This document shows positions 1 to 6,091 of a stretch of 7,700 bases of DNA, piece after piece; the stretch's first letter is position 1, and every line of letters begins with the position of its first letter. The stretch is from Gemmatimonadota bacterium (GTDB taxonomy: Bacteria; GCA-2686955): NCBI GenBank assembly GCA_026991065.1, contig JALXCG010000166.1, positions 1-7,700 on the forward strand, given 5' to 3'. Under the pieces are notes generated by a model that was not told where the DNA came from, did no database searches, and was given only the letters and a program-made list of their open reading frames with translations. The translations under genes and the position numbers were made by a program.

Positions 1-1
1 G

Positions 2-505
2 ATCCTCGCGCGGTGGCCGGAGAGTGTTGGTGGGGAGCGCGCGGGCTACCGCAACCATGTCTGTCGGTTGCTCCACTTCTGCTTTGCCCTGCGCGAGTGC
101 TCCGCACCAGAGAAACAGAAGCTCATCATTGCCGGAGCATTTCACGATCTCGGCATCTGGATCGACGATACTTTCGACTACATTCCGGCATCGGTCGCGG
201 CGGCCCAGGCCTATCTGCGGAATACGCCGGAGAGTTCCTGGGCTCCCGAGATCGCGCGGATCATCACCGAGCACCACAAGATTACCCGCTATCGTGGCCC
301 GAACCAGCCACTGGTGGAGCTTTTCCGCCGCGCGGATCTGGTGGACCTGTCTCTGGGCCTGGTCCGCTTCGGAATCCCTCGGGCTGATGTCGAGCAGGTG
401 ATCCGGGCGTTTCCCAATGCGGGGTTTCATGCCGGACTGGCGAAACGGGCGGCGCGCTGGTTTCTGCGGCACCCGCTGCAACCGTTCCCCATGCTGAAGT
501 GGTGA
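2..505 (+). CDS. HD-domain phosphohydrolase, 5'-truncated by window edge
   Basis: Partial gene: the frame is open from the first bases to TGA at 503-505, leaving 167 visible residues. It carries the HD metal-binding signature in order: His19 (in YRNHV), the His48-Asp49 doublet (in AGAFHDLG), paired His91-His92 (TEHHK), and Asp112 (RRADLVD). HD proteins are metal-dependent phosphohydrolases acting on nucleotides or other phosphate esters; the substrate here cannot be told. A TTG at 68 could be taken as a start, but it lies after the first conserved His, so the gene begins upstream of the window. No membrane segments or partner domains are visible. It sits upstream of, and in the same direction as, the membrane-protein/regulator pair, but an internal promoter separates them. 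The HD family assignment is firm; specific function is unknown. Confidence 0.85.
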   Translation: MLARWPESVGGERAGYRNHVCRLLHFCFALRECSAPEKQKLIIAGAFHDLGIWIDDTFDYIPASVAAAQAYLRNTPESSWAPEIARIITEHHKITRYRGPNQPLVELFRRADLVDLSLGLVRFGIPRADVEQVIRAFPNAGFHAGLAKRAARWFLRHPLQPFPMLKW

Positions 506-545
506 GGCGGACTGCACCGCAATCCATGGTGAAATGCGAATTTGG

Positions 546-574
546 TTGACAAGAGGGCACAATACTCTGATATT
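546..574 (+). promoter_or_regulatory. Putative sigma70-type promoter for the membrane protein/regulator pair
   Basis: A perfect -35 TTGACA (546-551) is followed after 17 nt by GATATT (569-574), which matches four of six -10 consensus positions. It lies in a locally AT-rich stretch that stands out from the GC-rich surroundings, 47 nt before the ATG at 621. The -10 region falls inside the palindrome at 564-580. A -10 register one or two bases different is possible. Confidence 0.6.
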
Positions 575-589
575 CAGAGTTATCTGAAT
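564..589 (+). promoter_or_regulatory. Interlocking palindromic operator overlapping the -10 region
   Basis: Two perfect inverted repeats share a central arm. ACTCTGA-TAT-TCAGAGT occupies 564-580. ATTCAGA-gtta-TCTGAAT occupies 572-578 and 583-589. The result is three alternating half-sites: TCTGA (566-570), TCAGA (574-578) and TCTGA (583-587). The element covers the putative -10 and transcription start. That is the expected place for a repressor, and the winged-helix protein encoded at 1171-1497 is the obvious candidate. The symmetry is seen directly; the regulator assignment is inferred. Confidence 0.6.
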
Positions 590-620
590 GAGCAAAAACT
601 CTTATCTCAAAGGAACTCTT

Positions 621-1184
621 ATGTCAGATGTCAACCGGATCCAGGAAGACATGGGTTATGTCCGCGAAGTGATCGAGAGGTCGGAGGGCGGGCGCGGTCC
701 ATCGAGCATCTATTATTTGTGGGCGGCGATTACCCTGGTGGGCTTCTCCCTCGCCGATGTTGCCGGTCCCCAGGTTGGCCTGTTTTGGCTTGTGGCCGGT
801 CCCCTCGGTGGCTGGCTCACCTACCGCCTCGCCAAACGCGCCAACACCCGCCAGGGGCGCCTGAACCGCCGCGAAGGGCAACGCCACGCGCTGCACTGGA
901 ACGCGATGATGGTCACCATCATGCTGGCGATTGTACCGGTCGCGACGGGCACCATGAATCCGGAGGCACTGTCGCCCCTCATTTTGTTGATTGTCGCTTT
1001 CAGCTATTTTCTCGCCGGAGTCCACCTGGACCGCACTGTCGGCTGGATCAGTATCTTGATGATCGGCGGCTATTTCCTGGTGCTTTTCGTGCCGACCTAT
1101 CCCTGGACCATCACCGGAGTGGCGGTCGCGGCCGGCCTGGCGATCTCTGGTTTCCGCCTGGACCGTTCCCGTGAACCCGCTTGA
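621..1184 (+). CDS. Small polytopic membrane protein of unknown function
   Basis: 187 residues. The start chosen is ATG 621, preceded by AAAGGA at 609-614 with good spacing. An in-frame ATG at 588 would add 11 residues but has no ribosome site and lies within the operator. A short acidic/charged N-terminus (about residues 1-28) is followed by roughly six hydrophobic segments near 29-47, 50-68, 93-110, 116-134, 139-157 and 162-179. A basic loop (about 70-90, AKRANTRQGRLNRREGQR) fits a cytoplasmic loop between helices 2 and 3. No catalytic or transport motif is recognised. Its 3' end overlaps the winged-helix regulator by 14 nt, so the two are co-translated. Pairing of a small membrane protein with this type of regulator recurs in bacteria, but the shared role is unknown. 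Confidence 0.8.
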   Translation: MSDVNRIQEDMGYVREVIERSEGGRGPSSIYYLWAAITLVGFSLADVAGPQVGLFWLVAGPLGGWLTYRLAKRANTRQGRLNRREGQRHALHWNAMMVTIMLAIVPVATGTMNPEALSPLILLIVAFSYFLAGVHLDRTVGWISILMIGGYFLVLFVPTYPWTITGVAVAAGLAISGFRLDRSREPA

Positions 1185-1497
1185 CACCGGCGCGGAGAGC
1201 GGTTGGCTGGAGGGCATCGACAAGATTCTGGAGCACCGGATTCGGCTGGCGATCGCGGTGATTCTGACGCGCGATGATGAAGTGTCGTTCCGGCGTCTGA
1301 AGCGGCTCCTGCAGGAGACCGACGGCAGTCTTGGGGCCAACCTGCGGCGCCTGGAAGACGCTGGTTACATCACGATCCGCAAGGAGTTTCGCAAGCGCCG
1401 CCCGGTGAGCTGGTATGCGCTCACCGAGCTGGGCCGGAATCGGCTCCGCGCTCACCTGCGGGCGCTGCAGCGAATGATCGGCGAGGCGGGTGAATGA
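1171..1497 (+). CDS. Winged-helix transcriptional regulator (MarR/PadR-like, HTH_34 type)
   Basis: 108 residues starting at GTG 1171, inside the end of the membrane-protein gene (14-nt overlap). Almost the whole protein is one winged-helix domain. Helix 1 (EHRIRLAIAVIL) is followed by a helix-turn-helix (about residues 39-62: VSFRRLKRLL, then DGSLGANLRRLEDAGYI). The wing comes next (ITIRKEFRKRRPVSWYAL), then a C-terminal helix (about 88-104) suited to dimerisation. The pattern of an arginine-rich wing followed by 'YxLTxxGR' is typical of the single-domain MarR/PadR-like winged-helix family. No ligand domain is present. It probably binds the palindromes upstream of its own operon. It converges with the kinase gene on the other strand with only 10 nt between the two stop codons and no hairpin terminator in the gap. 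Confidence 0.85.
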   Translation: MNPLDTGAESGWLEGIDKILEHRIRLAIAVILTRDDEVSFRRLKRLLQETDGSLGANLRRLEDAGYITIRKEFRKRRPVSWYALTELGRNRLRAHLRALQRMIGEAGE

Positions 1498-1507
1498 GGC
1501 GCTGTGG

Positions 1508-2383
1508 TCAGAAACAGATCTGCGTGCCCACCCGCTCTCCGCGCAGCGCCAGCTCCACGTGGCCCGGGCGGTTCGCGTTGAAGATCGCCACCTCGATCCC
1601 CGCCAGCCGCGCGCGGATCTCCAGCAGTTTCTGTTCCATGCCGCCGGTCACGTCGACGGTGGTGGCGCCGCGCACCGCCCGCCGCACCTGGTCGAAATTG
1701 TCGCGATCGACGCGCTCGAAACGCTGCGCGGCGGGGTCGAGCTTGGGATCGCCGGCGAAGATGCCGTCGACATCGGTGCCGAGAGCGACCCGGGTGGCGC
1801 CGAGCGCGGCGGCCAGATGAGCGACAATTGCGTCGCCGGAAACGACACTTGCGCCGAGGGTGTGATCCAGCACCATGTCGCCGTATAGAATGGGAATCAC
1901 CTCCGGGTCGAGCTGCAGGAGGCCGCGGATCAGACCGAGATCGAAAGCGGTGATGCGCCGGTTCTGTTGCTGGATCACGGCGCTGGGCTGCACCGGAAAC
2001 CCGAGCAGGCCGGCGTCGCGGAAGGCGTCCAGCACCGCCTGGTTCAGCTCCTGCACGGCATGGTGGGTGCGGACAAATCCCTCGACGCCGCGCGGGGGGG
2101 TGAGCCCGCGGGCGATGTTGTAGCGGGTGACCATGGTGTGGCCGAAGGGGCCGGCGCCGTGGACCAGCAGCAGGCGCTGGGGGGTGTCGCGGCGGGCGGT
2201 GGCGATCTCCGCGGCGAGCCGCGCCAGGGCGGTGGTGCGCACTTCGAAGCGGTTGTCGTCTTTGTTGGTGATCACACTGCCGCCGAGCTTCAGGACTGTC
2301 AGCGGCAGGGGGGAGGGAGTGGGCGCGGCGGGCGGCGCGGCGTCGGTTCCCGCCCTCGGATCCGGCCCCTGCGGCCCCCTCAC
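1508..2383 (-). CDS. ipk: Isopentenyl phosphate kinase
   Basis: 291 residues, amino-acid-kinase fold. It phosphorylates isopentenyl phosphate (and usually dimethylallyl phosphate) with ATP to give IPP, the last step of the archaeal mevalonate route. Visible motifs in order: KLGGS at 32-36; HGAGPFGH at 75-82, whose last His (H82) aligns with the catalytic His50 of Thermoplasma IPK; IPILYGD at 163-169; SGDAI at 182-186; TDVDGI at 203-208, followed by DP; DVTGGM at 244-249; and NANRP at 269-273. The GTG start overlaps the upstream stop (GTGA, 2380-2383) and has GGGAGAGG just before it. This gives a 28-residue Pro/Ala-rich N-terminal extension before the kinase core, absent from the Thermoplasma enzyme as I recall it. 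The usual Ser in the GxGSFGH loop is Pro79. Other amino-acid kinases (fosfomycin kinase, acetylglutamate kinase) fit less well, and the neighbours support IPK strongly. Confidence 0.93.
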   Translation of the reverse strand: MRGPQGPDPRAGTDAAPPAAPTPSPLPLTVLKLGGSVITNKDDNRFEVRTTALARLAAEIATARRDTPQRLLLVHGAGPFGHTMVTRYNIARGLTPPRGVEGFVRTHHAVQELNQAVLDAFRDAGLLGFPVQPSAVIQQQNRRITAFDLGLIRGLLQLDPEVIPILYGDMVLDHTLGASVVSGDAIVAHLAAALGATRVALGTDVDGIFAGDPKLDPAAQRFERVDRDNFDQVRRAVRGATTVDVTGGMEQKLLEIRARLAGIEVAIFNANRPGHVELALRGERVGTQICF

Positions 2384-2778
2384 AGCACCTCTCCCGCCGG
2401 CCGCTCGACATGCACTTCGGCGCCGTCGATGGTGACCCGGTCATTCTCCCGGATGCGGTCCCAGGGGATCGAGTCGACGCAGGGGATCTCGGCGATGATC
2501 GCCCCCACCGCGACCACGGTTTCGCAGGTGCGGTTGATGATTCCGGCCGGCGCAACGCCGTTCTTGGCCAGGCGATAGAGTGTGTAGGAACCGACGGTCG
2601 AGCCTTTGCCCTGGGGAAAGACCAGAATCCGGCCGGCCACCGAGCGCCCCTCCAGCGGATGCCCCGCCTCGGTCACCACGCCGCTCTCCGGGTCCACCCC
2701 GCCGTAGAAGCTGATCCCCTCGCTGGAGAGGAGTGCGCGTCCCTCGGCCTTGCCGTCGAAAACGATGCGTCCTTTCAT
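2380..2778 (-). CDS. Aconitase X small (swivel) subunit; probable phosphomevalonate dehydratase small subunit
   Basis: 132 residues, the usual size of the DUF126/aconitase X swivel protein. With the large subunit it should form phosphomevalonate dehydratase, which removes water from (R)-5-phosphomevalonate to give trans-anhydromevalonate 5-phosphate. Family motifs visible: ISFYGGVDPESG (22-33), HPLEGRSVAG (40-49), and the invariant GKGSTVGSY (57-65), whose Ser60 matches the conserved serine thought to act in catalysis. AIIAEIP follows at 113-119. The ATG lies within ATGA shared with the large-subunit stop (2775-2778), preceded by AAGGAA (2786-2791 on the minus strand). The separate two-subunit arrangement matches archaeal enzymes; many bacterial aconitase X proteins, such as cis-3-hydroxyproline dehydratase, are fused. 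Pathway assignment rests on the neighbours. Confidence 0.9.
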   Translation of the reverse strand: MKGRIVFDGKAEGRALLSSEGISFYGGVDPESGVVTEAGHPLEGRSVAGRILVFPQGKGSTVGSYTLYRLAKNGVAPAGIINRTCETVVAVGAIIAEIPCVDSIPWDRIRENDRVTIDGAEVHVERPAGEVL

Positions 2779-4058
2779 TGTGCGGTTCCTTCCCGCGTGG
2801 CCAGCTCGATGCAGGTGGCGAGCGAGCCGAAACGGCTCCTGAAGCGGTTCTTGGCCCGACCGTAGTAGACCCCCTTGGCCGAGTTGGTGGCGAAGGTGCG
2901 AAAACGCCCTTTGAGCGGTGCCACGACGTGGCAGGTGTCGCAGGCGAAGCGGGCGCCGGAGCGGGTGATGCGGGCGCTGAGACCGCTGGCGTCGGCCTGC
3001 TGCTTGACCTCGCGGGCGATCCCCAGCCAGAGTTCGCCGCGCACCGTGCGTCCCTCCAGCAGTTGCGCGATCTCCTCCAACTCGTCGAGCGAGAGGTGGG
3101 GGCAACCGAGAAAAACCAGGTCGACGCCGCCCCTGTCTTTGCTGTTGGTTGTGTCTTCGCCGTCGGCCGCGTCGTCGCCGGCCGCGGCTTGCCGGTCGCC
3201 GTCGGGCCGGTCGCCGCCGGGCCGGTCGTTCAGCTCCGCATAGGCGCGTTCGATCCGCTCCCGATCCACCCGCAACGATTGCTCCGGCCGCGGCCAGTCG
3301 CCCGCTTCGGGCGTCACCCCCTCGATGTGGAAGAGCGACGCGCCGCCATAGGTGGCGAGCGCCGCGCTCAGCGCCTTCAGGCGGTCCCAGCGCTTGCACA
3401 CTACCCCGCTGATCAGCGGAATCTGTGCCGGCGCTTGCTCCGCGATCACTTTGCCCAGCGCCCCGAAATCGGCCGCTGTCCGCAACTCGCAGGTCACCTC
3501 CACCCAAACCCGGGGCGCCCGCTCGCGGTCGAGATGCAGCCCGTAGGCCGGCGTGCGTCCGGTCAGGGCCGCGGCGATGCTGCTCGGCCCTCCCTCTTTG
3601 TTGGTGCGCGCTCCCAGCACCGAGTTGGCGAAGGTCACCGCCGAACTCTCTCCCCAGGCGATGTGCGCTCCCCGCTGCGGCACATTGCCGATCAGATAGG
3701 GCGTGCAGGAGCAGGTGGTCGTCACCCCCATCGCTTTGAACGCCTCCACCACCTCCAGTTGCTTGGCCGCGAACTCCTCCGGAATGGCGAAAGCCCGCCA
3801 ATCGCAGAGATCCATTCCGGCCGGGTTCAGCGTGGTCGGCACCCGCACCCGGCCATCGGCGGCCATGCTGCGCAGATATTCCAGCCCGGCGTCGCCGAGA
3901 TTGTCATAGGAGACGCCGGAGATCTGCACGGTTGCCACCGGGATCAACTTCTCGGCGCCGAAGATGCGCCCCAGCGCGGTCAGGATCTGCATGCTCTTTT
4001 GCACTGCATAGCCCTGCTCGCCGGCGAGCATCGATTCCTCTTCGGGGGTCAGTTTCAT
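2775..4058 (-). CDS. Aconitase X large subunit; probable phosphomevalonate dehydratase large subunit
   Basis: 427 residues, DUF521/aconitase X catalytic subunit, an iron-sulfur dehydratase. Diagnostic blocks: CSCTPYLIGNVPQRG (116-130), then ESSAVTFANSVLGARTNKEG (137-156), then GGPS and TGRTPAYG; FLGCPHLSLDE (316-326); and FACDTCHVVAPLK (371-383) followed by TNSAKGVYY. Cys116, Cys118, Cys319, Cys373 and Cys376 are candidate cluster ligands or active-site cysteines; I cannot assign each. Residues about 277-311 form a Gly/Asp-rich low-complexity insert (RPGGDRPDGDR...), placed just before the GCPH domain and probably a surface loop. The start is ATG 4058, overlapping the decarboxylase stop (ATGA 4055-4058), with GGAAGA nine nt upstream. 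A longer open frame to 4283 is only a shadow of the upstream gene. The hydroxyproline-dehydratase alternative is disfavoured by the adjoining IPK and UbiD-family genes. Confidence 0.9.
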   Translation of the reverse strand: MKLTPEEESMLAGEQGYAVQKSMQILTALGRIFGAEKLIPVATVQISGVSYDNLGDAGLEYLRSMAADGRVRVPTTLNPAGMDLCDWRAFAIPEEFAAKQLEVVEAFKAMGVTTTCSCTPYLIGNVPQRGAHIAWGESSAVTFANSVLGARTNKEGGPSSIAAALTGRTPAYGLHLDRERAPRVWVEVTCELRTAADFGALGKVIAEQAPAQIPLISGVVCKRWDRLKALSAALATYGGASLFHIEGVTPEAGDWPRPEQSLRVDRERIERAYAELNDRPGGDRPDGDRQAAAGDDAADGEDTTNSKDRGGVDLVFLGCPHLSLDELEEIAQLLEGRTVRGELWLGIAREVKQQADASGLSARITRSGARFACDTCHVVAPLKGRFRTFATNSAKGVYYGRAKNRFRSRFGSLATCIELATREGTAQ

Positions 4059-5383
4059 CGCGATTGTTCTTCCAGGTCGAGAAAGTCCGCCAGATCGACG
4101 CGCGGGTATTCCACCCGCTCGAAAGCGGCGCGCGCCGCGGCATCCAGTGGAGCGGTCAGGTCGAAGCCGACCTTGGCGCTGAGTTTGCTGCCCGGTTCCG
4201 CCGAAGGGTCCAGGCTGGATCCCGGCTCGCGCCCGAGCGGATGGGTGTCGCGGTCGTACTGATAGCGGGTCGCCATCGCCCACTCGATCTCACGCGGATT
4301 GAGCGGGTCGATGTCGGCATCCACCACGAAGGCGTGTTTCAGGCTGCGGTGGCCGGCGAACGCCGCGCGCAGCGCCCGTGGGCCATCCTCCTCGCTGCGC
4401 TTGCGGATCTGGATCACGGCGTGCAGCCAGGAGCAGCCGCCCGGCGTGATGCTCACGTCGAGACAATCAACGCCCGCCTCGCGCACTTTGCGATAGATGG
4501 TTGGTTCGCGCGGCATCCCCATCAGCATCTTGTGCTCCAGCCCGCCGGAGAGCAGCGCCTGCCAGACCGCGTCGCGGCGGTGGGTGATGCACTCGACCGT
4601 CAGCACCGGCTCCCGGCGCACATGATCAGCGGTCTCGGTCAGATCGACAAAGGGGCCTTCGGCGACCCGCTCCTCCAGCCGGATCACCCCTTCGATCACG
4701 AACTCCGCCGCGGCCGGGAGCAGCAGGTCGCTGCAGCGCGCCCGGGTGACGGTCAGGGGCTCCAGCGCGTTGGCGATCTCCAGCTCATTGCGCCCCTTCT
4801 CCACACTGATCGCGGCCGCCAGCAGCACGTTCAGCCCATTGCCGACGCAGATCGCCACCGGCATCTCTTTCTGTTCGCGCAGAAACTGGTCGAAGTGGCG
4901 CCCCCCGACCACCCGCAGCGCCAGCTTGCGCGGCCCGATCTGTTGCGCCCGGTGAAAATCCATGTTCAGGCCGAACTTCGGGTGCCGCGCCAGGCACACT
5001 CCGGCGGTGATGTAGGGGCCGCCGTCGCCCGCGCAGTGCAGCAGCAGCGGGAGTCGCCCCAGCGCGTCCGGCGGCAGCTCGCACTCCTGGCAGGGCGCCT
5101 GCGCCGTCTCCGGCGGGGCTTGCCCCGGTGCGTCGATTGCCGCCGCGATGCGCGCCATTACTGCTTGCGGTTCGATGCCGAAATAGGCGGCCACCCGCCG
5201 CCGGTCGCCAAACAGGTTGCCAACCACCGGAAAATCGGCGCCCCGCACCTCTTCGAAGAGCAGCGGCCGCTCCTCCAGCGCTTTCAGCACGCCCGCCACC
5301 TCCAACTCGCGGTGGGCCGGCTTGCGGATCTTCAGCAGTTCACCCCGCTCATCGAGGCGTTGCAGATAGGAACGAAGGGACAA
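4055..5383 (-). CDS. UbiD-family prenyl-FMN decarboxylase; probable anhydromevalonate phosphate decarboxylase
   Basis: 442 residues, full UbiD length. The predicted reaction is decarboxylation of trans-anhydromevalonate 5-phosphate to isopentenyl phosphate with prenylated FMN. Typical UbiD features: an N-terminal MSLRSYLQRLDERGELLKI; RAQQIGPRKLALR (145-157) in the cofactor region; the acidic block AEFVIEG (226-232) with conserved active-site glutamates; EGPFVDLT (242-249); GGLEHKMLMGMPREP (280-294); TPGGCSWLHAV (313-323); and KHAFVVDADIDPLNPREIEW (349-368), followed by SSLDPS (389-394). EGPFVDLT in place of the EGPFGExTGYY of ubiquinone UbiD, and the late SSLDPS, recall archaeal homologues of this pathway (from memory, not searched). 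The start is TTG 5383, chosen because it begins the family's conserved N-terminus; no strong ribosome site is present. Its stop overlaps the dehydratase start by 4 nt. Confidence 0.88.
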   Translation of the reverse strand: MSLRSYLQRLDERGELLKIRKPAHRELEVAGVLKALEERPLLFEEVRGADFPVVGNLFGDRRRVAAYFGIEPQAVMARIAAAIDAPGQAPPETAQAPCQECELPPDALGRLPLLLHCAGDGGPYITAGVCLARHPKFGLNMDFHRAQQIGPRKLALRVVGGRHFDQFLREQKEMPVAICVGNGLNVLLAAAISVEKGRNELEIANALEPLTVTRARCSDLLLPAAAEFVIEGVIRLEERVAEGPFVDLTETADHVRREPVLTVECITHRRDAVWQALLSGGLEHKMLMGMPREPTIYRKVREAGVDCLDVSITPGGCSWLHAVIQIRKRSEEDGPRALRAAFAGHRSLKHAFVVDADIDPLNPREIEWAMATRYQYDRDTHPLGREPGSSLDPSAEPGSKLSAKVGFDLTAPLDAAARAAFERVEYPRVDLADFLDLEEQSR

Positions 5384-5453
5384 AACAGGAACTTTCGGAA
5401 AAACATTGGATGCTGGGGCCGGCGGCCGTCATCCGGTCACTCGGGCACTTCGC

Positions 5454-5516
5454 CGCCGGTCGCCGGTCCTCGGTTGCCGGTCCTCGGTTGTCGGTCGCCG
5501 GCTGCCGATCGCCGAC
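5454..5516. repeat. Degenerate heptanucleotide tandem repeat between ubiX and the ubiD homologue
   Basis: Nine consecutive 7-nt units of consensus about CGCCGGT fill this stretch: CGCCGGT, CGCCGGT, CCTCGGT, TGCCGGT, CCTCGGT, TGTCGGT, CGCCGGC, TGCCGAT, CGCCGAC. A tenth, decayed unit (CGCCAGT) follows at 5517-5523. The array sits in the 147-nt gap after the ubiX stop, the only large gap inside the five-gene block. The rest of the gap (5384-5453) shows no gene or clear promoter. It resembles the short tandemly repeated heptamers scattered between genes in some bacteria. A role in mRNA stability or expression of the downstream genes is possible but unproven. Confidence 0.75.
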
Positions 5517-5530
5517 CGCCAGTTGACCAG

Positions 5531-6091
5531 CTACTCGCCCCAACGCTGAAACTGCTGGTTGTCGATCGCCAGCAGGTCGAGCACCTTGCCGACCATGAAC
5601 CGATGCAGATCGGCGAGCGACTCGGGGTGATGGTAGAAGCCGGGGCTCAGCGGGGCGATCATGCCACCCGCCAGGGCCACCGTGCGCATATTTTCGATGC
5701 AGGGCAGACTGAGCGGTGTTTCGCGCACGCAAACCACCAGCCGCCGCCGCGTCTTCAGCATGTTGTCGGCCGCCCGCGCGATCAGCGACCCCGCCGCGCC
5801 GGTGGCGATCTCCGCCAGGGTCTTCACCGACGCCGGAATCACCACCATCCCCTCCACCAGGAAGCTCGAACTGGCGATGCTCGCGGCCAGATCGCCGTTG
5901 TCATGCACCACATCCGCCAGCGCCCGCACCTCCGCGGCGGCGATCCCGCACTCTTCGCCGATCACCACTTCCGCCCAGCGGCTCAGCACCAGATGGGTTT
6001 CGATCGGCAGCGGCTGCAGTGCGCGCAGCAGTTCGATGCCGTACTGCGCGCCCGACGCGCCGCAAATGCCGATCACGATTCTGCGTTGCAT
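5531..6091 (-). CDS. ubiX: UbiX family flavin prenyltransferase
   Basis: 186 residues, normal UbiX length. It attaches a dimethylallyl group to FMN, producing the prenyl-FMN that UbiD-family decarboxylases need. Visible motifs: the N-terminal flavin-binding GICGASGAQYG (8-18); SSSFLVEGMVVIPASVKTLA (74-92), with the conserved S-x-K; ARAADNMLK (105-113); RETPLS (123-128); APLSPGFYHHP (146-156), carrying the conserved late-pocket aromatic; and the typical ending VGKVLDLL followed by FQRWG. The start is ATG 6091 at the beginning of the conserved fold, with no strong ribosome site. It is the first gene of the block, and its obvious client is the UbiD homologue that follows. Known UbiX enzymes use dimethylallyl monophosphate, so it draws on the same isoprenoid monophosphate pool as the kinase in this cluster. 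Confidence 0.95.
   Translation of the reverse strand: MQRRIVIGICGASGAQYGIELLRALQPLPIETHLVLSRWAEVVIGEECGIAAAEVRALADVVHDNGDLAASIASSSFLVEGMVVIPASVKTLAEIATGAAGSLIARAADNMLKTRRRLVVCVRETPLSLPCIENMRTVALAGGMIAPLSPGFYHHPESLADLHRFMVGKVLDLLAIDNQQFQRWGE

Noticed and set aside
588-620. Upstream ATG at 588 as start of the membrane protein
   Set aside because: It overlaps the palindromic operator and has no ribosome site, while ATG 621 follows AAAGGA at proper spacing.
1498-1507. Bidirectional terminator between the convergent regulator and kinase genes
   Set aside because: Only 10 nt separate the stops, and no stem-loop with a T run is visible there.
1452-2555. A 367-residue minus-strand frame overlapping the kinase
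   Set aside because: It is Arg/Pro-rich low-complexity sequence in a different frame from the kinase, which has all its catalytic motifs.
3149-3243. CG-rich repetitive stretch as a possible repeat array
   Set aside because: The near-repeats (GGGCCGGTCG twice) are inside the coding frame of aconitase X and encode its Gly/Asp linker; there are too few copies for an independent array.
2733-4262. A 509-residue + strand open frame
   Set aside because: It lies antisense to the aconitase X large subunit, with no recognisable motif.
4055-6091. ubiX/ubiD pair as ordinary ubiquinone biosynthesis genes
   Set aside because: The UbiD homologue is 4-nt coupled to aconitase X and IPK genes and has EGPFVDLT instead of the ubiquinone-type EGPFGExTGYY; no other quinone gene is nearby.
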